Assembly: GCF_900105125.1 (NCBI RefSeq)
Contig: NZ_LT629750.1
Location: forward strand, 6,971,001 to 7,035,000
DNA: 64,000 nucleotides
Reading direction: 5' to 3'
Origin: Bradyrhizobium canariense
GTDB taxonomy: Bacteria; Pseudomonadota; Alphaproteobacteria; Rhizobiales; Xanthobacteraceae
Shown here: positions 49,470-57,788 of the stretch, piece by piece
Position numbering within the stretch: position 1 is the stretch's first letter
Layout of the letters: each line of letters begins with the position of its first letter
The notes under the pieces: generated by a model
The model's input: the letters and a program-made list of their open reading frames with translations, nothing else
What the model was told of the DNA's origin: nothing
Database searches by the model: none
Program-made: the position numbers and the translations under genes

Positions 49470-50325
49470 GACGATCGCGCCGGTGCGCGGCAGGCAAGCG
49501 GGCTCGCGGCGCGGCACAGAGATCGCGTGGCGCCTGTTGGAGCCCCTGTTGGTTTGGCTTCCGCCTGCGTTACTCGTCGCTCCGCTTGGCTTCCTGTTCG
49601 TGGGCGCTTTCACGGTTACCTGGGACAGCCGCGGCCTGCGAGGGGCTACCCTGCAAGGCGTGATTGAGGCCTTTGGGATCGTGCGGGAATCAATCGCGTT
49701 CAGCCTGTTACTGGCTACCGCCACCGCAGTAATCGCAACCGCCGTCGCAGCGCCGCTTGCTTATGCGACGCAAGGGCGCTCGGGATGGTTTGTGCGAGCT
49801 GCTCGCGATCTGGGTGCACTTCCAGCCGTCGTGCCATCTCTCATGCTCGGGATGGGTTTGATCCTGGCGTATCCAAGCCTTCAGGGCGGCTGGGTGATTT
49901 TGCTTACAGCACACGTTCTGCAAGCACTGCCGTTTGCGATCTGGCCCATAGCTTCCGCGCTAATCATGTTCGATACGGATATGCTGGATCGGGCCGGACG
50001 TACGCTCGGAGCTTCTCCGACGCAGCGTTTCGTGCTTGTCGCGTTGCCAAATGTCTGGCGCGCCGTAGCGACCGGAGCGGCGACGGCCTTCGTCATCTCC
50101 TTTTCAGAGAGCGGCAGCAGTTTATTCCTGGGATCGGCACGGTATCGTCCGATCGGCGTCGTCCTCGTGGACACCTTCACGAACCTGGACCAGCGGTTGT
50201 CCGCGGGCACTGCGGTTGTTTTCACCGTGGTTCTGCTCCCGGCGCTGATTGCGTTGGAGCTACTGCTCGCCTCCAGCCGCCATCCGGCGCAGGCGCGCCG
50301 GAAAGGCACGAAGGCACAGTCATGA
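49459..50325 (+). CDS. ABC transporter permease (second)
   Basis: 288-residue permease with an arginine-rich start MRSETIAPVRGRQAGSRRGTE and six spans; EAA loop MLDRAGRTLGASPTQRFVLVALPNVW. ATG 49459 overlaps the end of the ATPase gene by 11 bases. Completes a binding protein-permease-ATPase-permease importer. Confidence 0.88.
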   Translation: MRSETIAPVRGRQAGSRRGTEIAWRLLEPLLVWLPPALLVAPLGFLFVGAFTVTWDSRGLRGATLQGVIEAFGIVRESIAFSLLLATATAVIATAVAAPLAYATQGRSGWFVRAARDLGALPAVVPSLMLGMGLILAYPSLQGGWVILLTAHVLQALPFAIWPIASALIMFDTDMLDRAGRTLGASPTQRFVLVALPNVWRAVATGAATAFVISFSESGSSLFLGSARYRPIGVVLVDTFTNLDQRLSAGTAVVFTVVLLPALIALELLLASSRHPAQARRKGTKAQS

Positions 50326-50370
50326 CTGCCGTGATCATTTAACTCATTTATGACCGGAGGAGCTGCAAAC

Positions 50371-50763
50371 ATGCCCATCGAAACCTATGCCCAGTTCTGG
50401 CCTTTCTACCTTAGCCAGCATCGCAGTGCCGCGACGCGTAATGTCCACTTCATTGGGACGAGCGGTTTCCTCGCTCTCATCATTGTCGCAGCCATTACCC
50501 GGAGCGGGTGGCCGCTGCTTTTGGCGGTGCTGACGTTTTACATTCCGGCATGGTTTGCGCATTTTTTCATCGAAGGGAACCGGCCCGCAAGTTGGCGGTA
50601 CCCATCCTGGTCGTTTGTAAGCGACGTCAGGATGTTGCTGCTCTGGCTCACAGGTGGTCTCAGTGCGGAGATCGCAAGGTTGGACAATTCACCAATGACG
50701 TCCGCGGACCTCGATCGCCCGGCTGAGCGTGATACGCCGGCTAGAAGGATGGATGATCGTTGA
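50371..50763 (+). CDS. DUF962 (Mpo1-like) membrane protein
   Basis: 130 residues. The DUF962 pattern is clear: FWPFYLSQHRSAATRNVHFIGTSGF, then two or three spans (LALIIVAAITRSGW, LLLAVLTFYIPAWFAHFFIEGNRPASW) and the SDVRMLLLWLTG end. In yeast the family member Mpo1 is an Fe(II)-dependent dioxygenase acting on 2-hydroxy fatty acids; histidines of the R-N-x-H and F-A-H-F segments are kept here. ATG 50371 is preceded by GGAGGAG. It follows the importer genes but with a gap of 45 bases. Confidence 0.85.
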   Translation: MPIETYAQFWPFYLSQHRSAATRNVHFIGTSGFLALIIVAAITRSGWPLLLAVLTFYIPAWFAHFFIEGNRPASWRYPSWSFVSDVRMLLLWLTGGLSAEIARLDNSPMTSADLDRPAERDTPARRMDDR

Positions 50764-50905
50764 GTTGCGAAGTCGTCGACCTCACAGTGATGAGCCTCAA
50801 TATCTTTCTTGAATGCACCAGATGGAAGCCGCAGGGCCCGCAGAATTTTTCTGGGACTAATGATTGGCCCATCGTTCGTATGCATGATGCAAAAGAGGAA
50901 ATTCA

Positions 50906-51643
50906 ATGTCACACGTGAGATTTGTCGGTTGTGGAGACGCTTTCGGTTCTGGCGGGCGGTTCAATACCTGCATCCTGGTAGATGTGCCGAGTTGCCGCTT
51001 CGCAATTGACTTTGGGGCCTCATCGCTGATCGCGTTGAAAGCCCAGGGAATTGATCACAATTCCATCAGCACAATAATCTGTACACACATTCACGGAGAT
51101 CATTGTGGAGGCATTCCCTTTCTCCTGATGGATGCGATGCTTGGGGCTAAACGAACAGCACCGCTTACCATAGCTGGGCCAAAAGGCATCCAGGCGGGAA
51201 TCTTCGCGATGCGAGACGCTCTCTTTCCAGGAATGGAGCGAATGATTCCGAAATTTGACATCGAGTTCGTTGAGATCGCGACGGGAAGCGAACGAAGCCT
51301 TGGCCCAATAAATGTCACAACCTTTCCTGCTATTCATACACCTGAGACGAATCCAACTTCAGTACGAGTTGCGGTGGACGGAAAAGTAATAGCTTACACA
51401 GGCGACGGCGAGTGGACGTCCTACATGCCAACGATGGCGAGAGGCGCGGATCTGTTGATCGCCGAGTGCTATTTTTATGAAAAGCCGGTCAAGTTTCACC
51501 TCAACTATCCAACCCTGAAGGAGCATTGGCACGAACTTGAAGCCAGACGGATTGTGTTGACTCACCTAAGTCCGGAGATGATCGGAAAAGCCGACCTAAT
51601 TGCTGAAATCTGCGCATACGACGGCATGGTGGTCGGGATCTGA
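50906..51643 (+). CDS. MBL-fold metallo-hydrolase (RNase Z-like branch)
   Basis: 245-residue metallo-beta-lactamase-fold enzyme. The metal motif HIHGDHCGG is at residues 61-69, followed by FPAIHTPETNP, IAYTGDGEW with a bridging Asp, and THLSPEM near the end. It lacks the RNase Z exosite, so RNA processing is unlikely; relatives act as hydrolases of small esters or lactones. GAGGAAATTC precedes the ATG. A/T-richer than module B. Confidence 0.87.
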   Translation: MSHVRFVGCGDAFGSGGRFNTCILVDVPSCRFAIDFGASSLIALKAQGIDHNSISTIICTHIHGDHCGGIPFLLMDAMLGAKRTAPLTIAGPKGIQAGIFAMRDALFPGMERMIPKFDIEFVEIATGSERSLGPINVTTFPAIHTPETNPTSVRVAVDGKVIAYTGDGEWTSYMPTMARGADLLIAECYFYEKPVKFHLNYPTLKEHWHELEARRIVLTHLSPEMIGKADLIAEICAYDGMVVGI

Positions 51644-52176
51644 GCGCAAAATGCAGCTAGAGTTTTAGCTGCTGCCGCACTGCCAAAAGCGCTCCGTGGC
51701 TCCGGCATCGAGCGAATTGGGGCGGCGATCACGCCGAGAGTCTGCAAGATTTCGCTCGGACGGCCCGGCGCGGGCTCCGAAATGATGATGGCACTCACCG
51801 CACCAGCGATCATCTACGCGTGGTTGCCCAGCGCGGTGCTAGGCGTTCGCAGTTTTGGACCGAAGTGACGCGCTCGGAGAGCTTCGAACTCCCGCTCGGA
51901 TTCGGAGACCTCCTGGAGCACCTGGTTTGGGGCCGAAGCCCAAACCTGTATTCCATAACAATGGATCTGCGAAGCGGAAACAAACCCCTCGATCTCCATA
52001 ACATCCGATGGACGGCGTCCGGGTGTAATCGTGACTTCTCTAAACGGCGGCGGCACCCGGGTCGGTTCAAAAGCGACTTTTATGGCTCTTCAACGACATC
52101 GCAGCAAAAGCGAAACATTTTGGCGCGATTTGCTCAAAATTCGGCCTTGCGCCTCAAGTTTTCCAGGCTGTATGCT
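51644..52176. other. Decayed region between the MBL and hydantoinase genes
   Basis: About 530 bases without a firm gene. Plus-strand frame near 51680-51860 reads AAALPKALRGSGIERIGAAITPRVCKISLGRPGAGSEMMMALTAPAIIYAW and looks like a coding fragment. Minus frame 51814-52056 reads PPPFREVTITPGRRPSDVMEIEGFVSASQIHCYGIQVWASAPNQVLQEV. Neither has a ribosome site or a recognised family, so they may be relics of deleted genes. Confidence 0.35.
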
Positions 52177-52198
52177 TTGGTATACCATGGAGTACCAA
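52147..52198 (+). promoter_or_regulatory. Promoter/operator region of the hydantoinase operon
   Basis: TTGCGC (52147-52152) and TATGCT (52171-52176) are separated by 18 bases and could be -35 and -10. Overlapping the start region is the perfect palindrome TGGTATACCA (52178-52187), within the wider dyad TTGGTA-N10-TACCAA (52177-52198), of the type bound by FCD-type GntR regulators. GGAG at 52189-52192 is the ribosome site of the operon's first gene, so operator and translation start coincide. Confidence 0.5.
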
Positions 52199-52199
52199 T

Positions 52200-55100
52200 A
52201 TGATTTGCCTTGGATCCGACATTGGCGGCACCTTTACCGATCTCGTGATGATCGATGAGACGACAGGAAAGATCGAGATAGAGAAGGTCTTGACCACTCC
52301 CACCGATCCCTCGCTTGCGATCGAGCGCGGCCTGCAGGTCTTTGACGATCGCATCAAGGGTTGTGTCGCGCGGGCTTCACTGTTGGTCCACGGCACGACT
52401 CTCGTCATTAATGCGGTTCTGGAGCGCAAAGGTGCGGTGACGGGGCTAATCACCACGCGTGGATTCCGCGATGTAATCGAGATCGCGACCGAAAAGCGCT
52501 ACGACGGAAATGACCTCCAACTCGACCTGCCCGAACCGTTGGTGCCACGCCCCCTGCGTCTTGAGGTAGACGAGCGCACTCACGCGTCGGGCGTCATTCT
52601 GAAGCAGTTGGACGAGCGCTCTGTGACCGAAGCCGCGGAAGCGCTGCTTGCGAAGGGTGCGAAGTCAATCGCGGTTTGCCTGATCAATTCGTTCGCCAAT
52701 CCGGCGCACGAGAAGCGCATCGGCGAGATTCTTGCGAAGGTCGCGCCGTCGGTGCCGGTGACGCTGTCGCATCAGGTTATGCGTGAGCTGAAGGAATATG
52801 AGCGAGCGACCACGGCCACGGTGAATGCGTACGCGAAACCGGTTGTCTCGCGCTATCTCGCCATGCTGGAGAAGCGCTTGGAGCGCCTGAAGTTTACCGG
52901 CGACTTGCTGCTCATGCAGTCAAGCGGCGGCATTAATTCGGCCGAGCACGCGCGCAATTTTCCCGTGCAGATCATCGAGTCGGGCCCAGCAGCGGGTGCG
53001 ATCGCGGCTGCACACTATGCCTCGCTTTCGGGTCAGAACACGGTGCTGGCATTCGATATGGGCGGTACGACTGCGAAAATGTGCCTTGTGAAGGACGGGC
53101 GCGTAGCGCGTGTACATGAGCTTGAAGTCGGCCGGGTTCGACGATTTAAGCGCGGTAGTGGATTGCCGGTCCGCATTCCTGTCGTCGACTTAATGGAGAT
53201 TGGCGCCGGTGGCGGTAGCCTTGCGCAAATCAGCGCGAAGGGAACACTTGAGGTCGGCCCGGAAAGCTCGGGCGCCGAACCTGGCCCGGCCTGCTATGGA
53301 CTTGGTGGCGATCGGCCGACCGTCTCCGACGCCGACCTCATTCTCGGTTACCTTAATGCGGATTACTTCCTCGGCGCACAGATGAAGCTAAATTCGTCTG
53401 CGGCACGTCGTGCGATCGAGACACATCTAGCCAGACCTCTAGACATCACTGCGGCGCAGGCTGCTTGGGGCGTTCACAGCGTCGTCAACGAGAATATGGC
53501 TAGTGCCGCGAAGGTGTATGTCGCCGAGAAGGGCGAGGATCCATCATCCTGCGCGATCGTCGCGTTTGGCGGAGCAGGGCCAGTTCACGCCAGCGACCTC
53601 GCGCGCAGAATCGGCGCTCGCACGGTTCTGATACCGCCCCGCGCTGGCGTCGCATCCGCTTTTGGCATGCTGGTGGCGCCAATGACGTTCGATACTGTGC
53701 GCACGCATCGCGTCTGGCTGTCGAAGACGTCGCCGACGCAACTTGCCGATGTTTTCAACGAGCTGGAGGCCGAAGCACAACGGGGCATGCCGGCGAGCAC
53801 GCCGTCTGCCGTCATCAAATTCGAGCGTTCGCTTGACGTCCGCTATCTCGGACAGGGCTACGACGTTTCGGTACCGACCGAGAATACGGATGATCTCTCC
53901 GCAACGAACGTACGCAAAGCCTTCAATACAGTTTATCAGAAACTCTACGGGCGTGTATTCGATGCGCTTGAACTTGAGATCATGAATCTCCGAGTCCGGG
54001 CGATCGCGCCGGGGCGCCAGTTTGTGGAGCAGGCAGAGACACCAGCGGGTGAAGCCGCCGAGGCTGCCGAAAGCGCGCGCGAGGCCTACTGCCCGGTCAT
54101 CGGTGATTTCGTCTCCCACAAGGTGTTGCGGCGCAGCGCGCTTAGGAGAGGCGTCGAGATCGCGGGTCCTGCGATCGTCGAGGAGGCGGAGTCGACGACG
54201 ATCATCAATTCCGACAGCACGCTGACGGTCGATGCGTCCGGCACGCTCGTCGTCTCGTTGGCCGCGCGGGCGATTCCCGAAGCGTCCGCCAGCCGCGCAA
54301 GCGAGAGCCTCGATGCGGTGTCGCTCGAGATGCTGTGGCGCAAGCTCGCATCGTCGGTTGACGAGCTTGCGGCAGCTCTGGTGCGCACCTCGTTCTCGAC
54401 GGTTGTGCGCGACGTTAAGGACTACGCCTGCGCGGTGTTCGACGGACGAGGGCGCTTGCTCGTGCAGTCGAGCGATAGCACGCCGGGGATCGCCGGCGGT
54501 CTTGGCCCGATGCTGCGGCACATGCTGGAGCGCTATCCGTGCGAAAAGCTGAAGCCGGGCGATGTGCTGATCGGCAACGATCCCTGGCACGGGAGCGGAC
54601 ATCACGTCGACATCTTCGTTGCAACGCCCGCATTTCGTGGCGAGAAGGTCGCCGGATTTGCGGTGTCAGCAGCCCATCATGTCGATATTGGCGGGCGCCG
54701 CGCAACGACCGAGAGCCGCGACAATTATGAGGAAGGTCTGCGTATTCCGGTATGCAAGATATTTAAGGGCGGCGAGCCGAATGAGGACGTGTTTGCCTTT
54801 ATTGCTTCGAACGTCCGCATGTCAGACACCGTGATCGGTGATCTGCGCGCGCAATTCGCGGCCAACCATGTGGGTTGCGAGCGGCTCGTGGAGATCTGTG
54901 CTCAGCGCGGCTGGCCGGATCTGCAGATCCTCGCCGACGAGATCATTATTCGTTCCGAGAAGATCACGCGCGCGGAAATCGCGTCCATCAAGGACGGCGT
55001 GTACACGCACGAGGCGCCGATCGGCATTATCGGCGGCCAGGAGTTGCGCGTCCGCGCGCAGGTGACGGTCGAGGGTGAGGAAATTGTCGTCGACTTCAGC

Positions 55101-55988
55101 GGCTCGTCGCCGCAGGTCGTTTCCGCGATCAACTGCACGCTGACATACACGGCCGCCTATTCGGTATTTGCCGTCATCGCGCTCCTTAACCTGCCGATCC
55201 CGACCAATCATGGCACACTCGCGCCGATCACGGTGCGGGCGGAGCCCGGCACGATCCTGAATGCCCAGTTCCCGGCCCCCGTGTTCGCGCGCACGACGAT
55301 CGGAAACTTCGTGCCGGAGATGATTTTTACGACTCTTGCGCCAGTGATGCCAGAGCGCGTCATCGCCGGCTGCGGCGGCACGCCATTGTGGGCGCAGTAC
55401 ATCTTCGGCAAGCGCCGCGACGGGTCGTCATTCGCGACGTTGAACGCGGCGAGCGGCGGCCTCGGCGCGCGACACGACAAGGACGGCGTGTCCTGCCTCA
55501 CATTCCCAGTAAACATCGGCAACACGCCGGTCGAAATCTTAGAGACTGATCTGCCGCTCATCGTCGTGCGTCGCGAGCTTTGGCAAGACTCGGCAGGGCC
55601 GGGACGTACGCGCGGCGGTCTTGGACAGATTTTCGAACTCCTCGTCCCGGACAGCGAGCTTGGACCAGATGGACCGATCCTCATTGGCTTCCGGGGCGGT
55701 CGTTATGATTTTCCGGTTCCGGGTCTGCTTGACGGCCGCGAGACGCCGAAAGGGGTCATGCTAATCGCGGGCGCCCGTGCAGGTGCGGGCGGTGATACCA
55801 CGGTGCCCCCCGGCGGGTCGATCATTTGTCAGATTCCCGGTGGCGGCGGTCTCGGCGATCCAAGTGAGCGCGATCGTGAGCTTGTCCGTCGCGATCTCGC
55901 GTTCGGATACATTTCGGCGGGGCATGCGGAGCAAGCTTACAGCTATTCCGCGGAGCGGGATGCGGCGACGAAGAAAGAGGTCGCGTGA
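52200..55988 (+). CDS. Fused hydantoinase A / hydantoinase B (5-oxoprolinase-like) protein
   Basis: 1262 residues. Residues 1-690 are a HyuA/oxoprolinase subunit: ASKHA-type start GSDIGGTFTDLV, LVHGTTLVINAVLERKGA, RELKEYERATT, AFDMGGTTAK, GAGGGSLA. Residues 700-1255 are a HyuB unit: LEMLWRKLASSVDELAAALVRTSFSTVVRDVKDYACAVFD, GNDPWHGSGHHVD, HVDIGG, and the end GGGGLGDPSERD. In most bacteria these are separate proteins; the single-chain form resembles eukaryotic 5-oxoprolinase. ATP-dependent opening of a cyclic amide (5-oxoproline, hydantoin or N-methylhydantoin) is expected. Stop overlaps the next ATG. Confidence 0.93.
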   Translation: MICLGSDIGGTFTDLVMIDETTGKIEIEKVLTTPTDPSLAIERGLQVFDDRIKGCVARASLLVHGTTLVINAVLERKGAVTGLITTRGFRDVIEIATEKRYDGNDLQLDLPEPLVPRPLRLEVDERTHASGVILKQLDERSVTEAAEALLAKGAKSIAVCLINSFANPAHEKRIGEILAKVAPSVPVTLSHQVMRELKEYERATTATVNAYAKPVVSRYLAMLEKRLERLKFTGDLLLMQSSGGINSAEHARNFPVQIIESGPAAGAIAAAHYASLSGQNTVLAFDMGGTTAKMCLVKDGRVARVHELEVGRVRRFKRGSGLPVRIPVVDLMEIGAGGGSLAQISAKGTLEVGPESSGAEPGPACYGLGGDRPTVSDADLILGYLNADYFLGAQMKLNSSAARRAIETHLARPLDITAAQAAWGVHSVVNENMASAAKVYVAEKGEDPSSCAIVAFGGAGPVHASDLARRIGARTVLIPPRAGVASAFGMLVAPMTFDTVRTHRVWLSKTSPTQLADVFNELEAEAQRGMPASTPSAVIKFERSLDVRYLGQGYDVSVPTENTDDLSATNVRKAFNTVYQKLYGRVFDALELEIMNLRVRAIAPGRQFVEQAETPAGEAAEAAESAREAYCPVIGDFVSHKVLRRSALRRGVEIAGPAIVEEAESTTIINSDSTLTVDASGTLVVSLAARAIPEASASRASESLDAVSLEMLWRKLASSVDELAAALVRTSFSTVVRDVKDYACAVFDGRGRLLVQSSDSTPGIAGGLGPMLRHMLERYPCEKLKPGDVLIGNDPWHGSGHHVDIFVATPAFRGEKVAGFAVSAAHHVDIGGRRATTESRDNYEEGLRIPVCKIFKGGEPNEDVFAFIASNVRMSDTVIGDLRAQFAANHVGCERLVEICAQRGWPDLQILADEIIIRSEKITRAEIASIKDGVYTHEAPIGIIGGQELRVRAQVTVEGEEIVVDFSGSSPQVVSAINCTLTYTAAYSVFAVIALLNLPIPTNHGTLAPITVRAEPGTILNAQFPAPVFARTTIGNFVPEMIFTTLAPVMPERVIAGCGGTPLWAQYIFGKRRDGSSFATLNAASGGLGARHDKDGVSCLTFPVNIGNTPVEILETDLPLIVVRRELWQDSAGPGRTRGGLGQIFELLVPDSELGPDGPILIGFRGGRYDFPVPGLLDGRETPKGVMLIAGARAGAGGDTTVPPGGSIICQIPGGGGLGDPSERDRELVRRDLAFGYISAGHAEQAYSYSAERDAATKKEVA

Positions 55989-56968
55989 TGTCCGCCCTCG
56001 GACTGACCCGCCGCTCCCTGCTGGGTGGGGCCACGCTTGTGCTGATCGGAAGCCAAGCGCGCGCCGACGCCTTTCCGAACCGCACGATCCGGATTGTCGT
56101 ACCTTGGGCGCCGGGCGGTGTCGCCGACATCGTGGCGCGTCTCATCAGCGACCGGCTGACCGCACAACTCGGCCAACCGGTCATCGTCGAGAACAGGGCC
56201 GGCGCGTCCGGCATGATCGGAACGGACTTTGTGGCGAAGTCGCCACCCGACGGCTACACGCTGGTCCTTGTGACGGCGAGCACCCATGCGATGGGTCCCA
56301 GCGTGGTGACGACCACCCCGTACGATCCGGTCAAGGACTTTGCGCCGATCATCCAGGTCACGACAGCGCCCGCCATCATGGTGGTGCCGAAATCCTTGCC
56401 GGCGAGCACGGTCGCGGAGTTCGTCGCGCTCGCAAAGCAGAAGCCCGGTCAGCTAAACTTCGCGTCGTTCGGTGTCGGCAGTTCTGCGCACCTTGCCGCC
56501 GAGCTCTTCATGCAGGCGACGGGAACGCGGATGGTTCATGTCACTTATAAGGGCTCGGCGCCGGCGATCATCGATCTGATGGGCGATCGCGTGCAGCTGT
56601 TCTTTGATTCGATCCCTTCGGCGCTCCCGCATGTTCGCGCCGGAGATCTGAAGGCGCTGGCGGTGACCGGTCTGATGCCGACCGCCGCAGCGCCGGATCT
56701 GCCAACCGTCGCAGCGAGCATTCCGGGGTTCGATTTCACGGTTTGGCAGGGGCTCGCGGCTCCGGCCGGAACGCCCGCGGTCATTGTCCAGAAGATTTAT
56801 GTGGAAGTGGCCAAGATCATGGCACAGCCGGAGGTCAAGAAGATACTCGTTGACCTGGGTGCGGATCCCGTCAGCGTAAATCCCGACGGTTTTGCGGCGT
56901 ACATCCTTCGCGAAAATGAAAAGTGGCGCCGACTTGCCAAAGATGCAAAAATCTCCGTTGCGAATTAA
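55988..56968 (+). CDS. Tripartite tricarboxylate (TTT) transporter substrate-binding protein (Bug family)
   Basis: 326-residue periplasmic receptor. The start MSALGLTRRSLLGGATLVLIGSQARAD is a twin-arginine-like signal peptide. Bug motifs: FPNRTIRIVVPWAPGGVADIVARL, VENRAGASGMIGTDFVAKSPPDGYTL, FASFGVGSSAHLA and LPTVAAS. No TctA/TctB membrane subunits lie in the window, so it must use a partner encoded elsewhere or act in signalling. Coupled to the hydantoinase gene (TGATG). Confidence 0.92.
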   Translation: MSALGLTRRSLLGGATLVLIGSQARADAFPNRTIRIVVPWAPGGVADIVARLISDRLTAQLGQPVIVENRAGASGMIGTDFVAKSPPDGYTLVLVTASTHAMGPSVVTTTPYDPVKDFAPIIQVTTAPAIMVVPKSLPASTVAEFVALAKQKPGQLNFASFGVGSSAHLAAELFMQATGTRMVHVTYKGSAPAIIDLMGDRVQLFFDSIPSALPHVRAGDLKALAVTGLMPTAAAPDLPTVAASIPGFDFTVWQGLAAPAGTPAVIVQKIYVEVAKIMAQPEVKKILVDLGADPVSVNPDGFAAYILRENEKWRRLAKDAKISVAN

Positions 56969-56999
56969 TTGACTCTTGCACCTCGCAGGCAGAACCAGA

Positions 57000-57785
57000 A
57001 TGGCCGGATCAAAGTTGTCCCGCGTCCGTGAGAAGCCACGGCGTTCGTCGGCGCCGCCGCGGCCGGGATCCACGAGCCGTCTGGCGCCGCGGGAGGAGTC
57101 GTTTGCGCTCGTTGACCGTGTATACGAGGAAATACGCGAGGCCATCCGCGAGGGCTCGATCAAGCCGGGATATCGGCTCGTCGAACGCGACATTGCGGCA
57201 CAGTTGAACGTTAGCCGGACCCCGGTCAGGGAAGCACTGAGGTTGCTAGAAGCCCATGGCCTCGCCTCGTCGGTAACGGGCCGCGGTCTCGTCGTCACGT
57301 CACTGACGCCGGGCGAGATCGTGGAACTCTACCATGCATGGGAGATGATCGAAGGCGTTGCAGCTGCAACCGCGGCGCAGAACGCGACTAACCTTGAGAT
57401 CGACGCGTTGCGGCAGATACATTCGCTGTGGAATCCGGAAGACACCGCGCGTAATCTCGGCCGCCTGAACAAGCGCTTCCATCTCGCGATCCACGTCGCG
57501 ACGCACAATCGCTTCCTTATACGCGCGTCGCGTATAATCGACGATTCAGTCAGCCTTCTCGGATTTTCCACCTACTCATTGCCCCGGCGAGGACACGAGG
57601 TTGCTGCAGAGCATGGTGCGATCCTCGAGGCGATCGCGGCGCGAAACCCAACAGCTGCTGCAGCGGCCGCTCATGCGCACATCCGTCGCGCGGGCCAACT
57701 GCGGATGGCGGCGAGCACGGAGGGCGCAGAAATCCACGCGACCGCGGATGACTACGCGCAGGCCTCTCGCATGGATTGGCGTTAG
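57000..57785 (+). CDS. GntR-family regulator with FCD domain
   Basis: 261 residues. An N-terminal basic tail (MAGSKLSRVREKPRRSS) precedes the winged helix VYEEIREAIREGSIKPGYRLVERDIAAQLNVSRTPVREALRLLEAHGLASSVTGRGLVV; the all-helical FCD ligand domain follows with the metal-binding pattern (NKRFHLAIHVATHN, EHGAILEAIAARNP, AHAHIRR). Likely autoregulates the module through the TGGTATACCA site at 52178. Ribosome site is weak; TTG 56976 is an alternative start. Confidence 0.9.
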   Translation: MAGSKLSRVREKPRRSSAPPRPGSTSRLAPREESFALVDRVYEEIREAIREGSIKPGYRLVERDIAAQLNVSRTPVREALRLLEAHGLASSVTGRGLVVTSLTPGEIVELYHAWEMIEGVAAATAAQNATNLEIDALRQIHSLWNPEDTARNLGRLNKRFHLAIHVATHNRFLIRASRIIDDSVSLLGFSTYSLPRRGHEVAAEHGAILEAIAARNPTAAAAAAHAHIRRAGQLRMAASTEGAEIHATADDYAQASRMDWR

Positions 57786-57788
57786 GTC

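Noticed and set aside
50906..51643. RNase Z
   Set aside because: The metal motif fits the fold, but the long exosite arm is missing and the context is catabolic.
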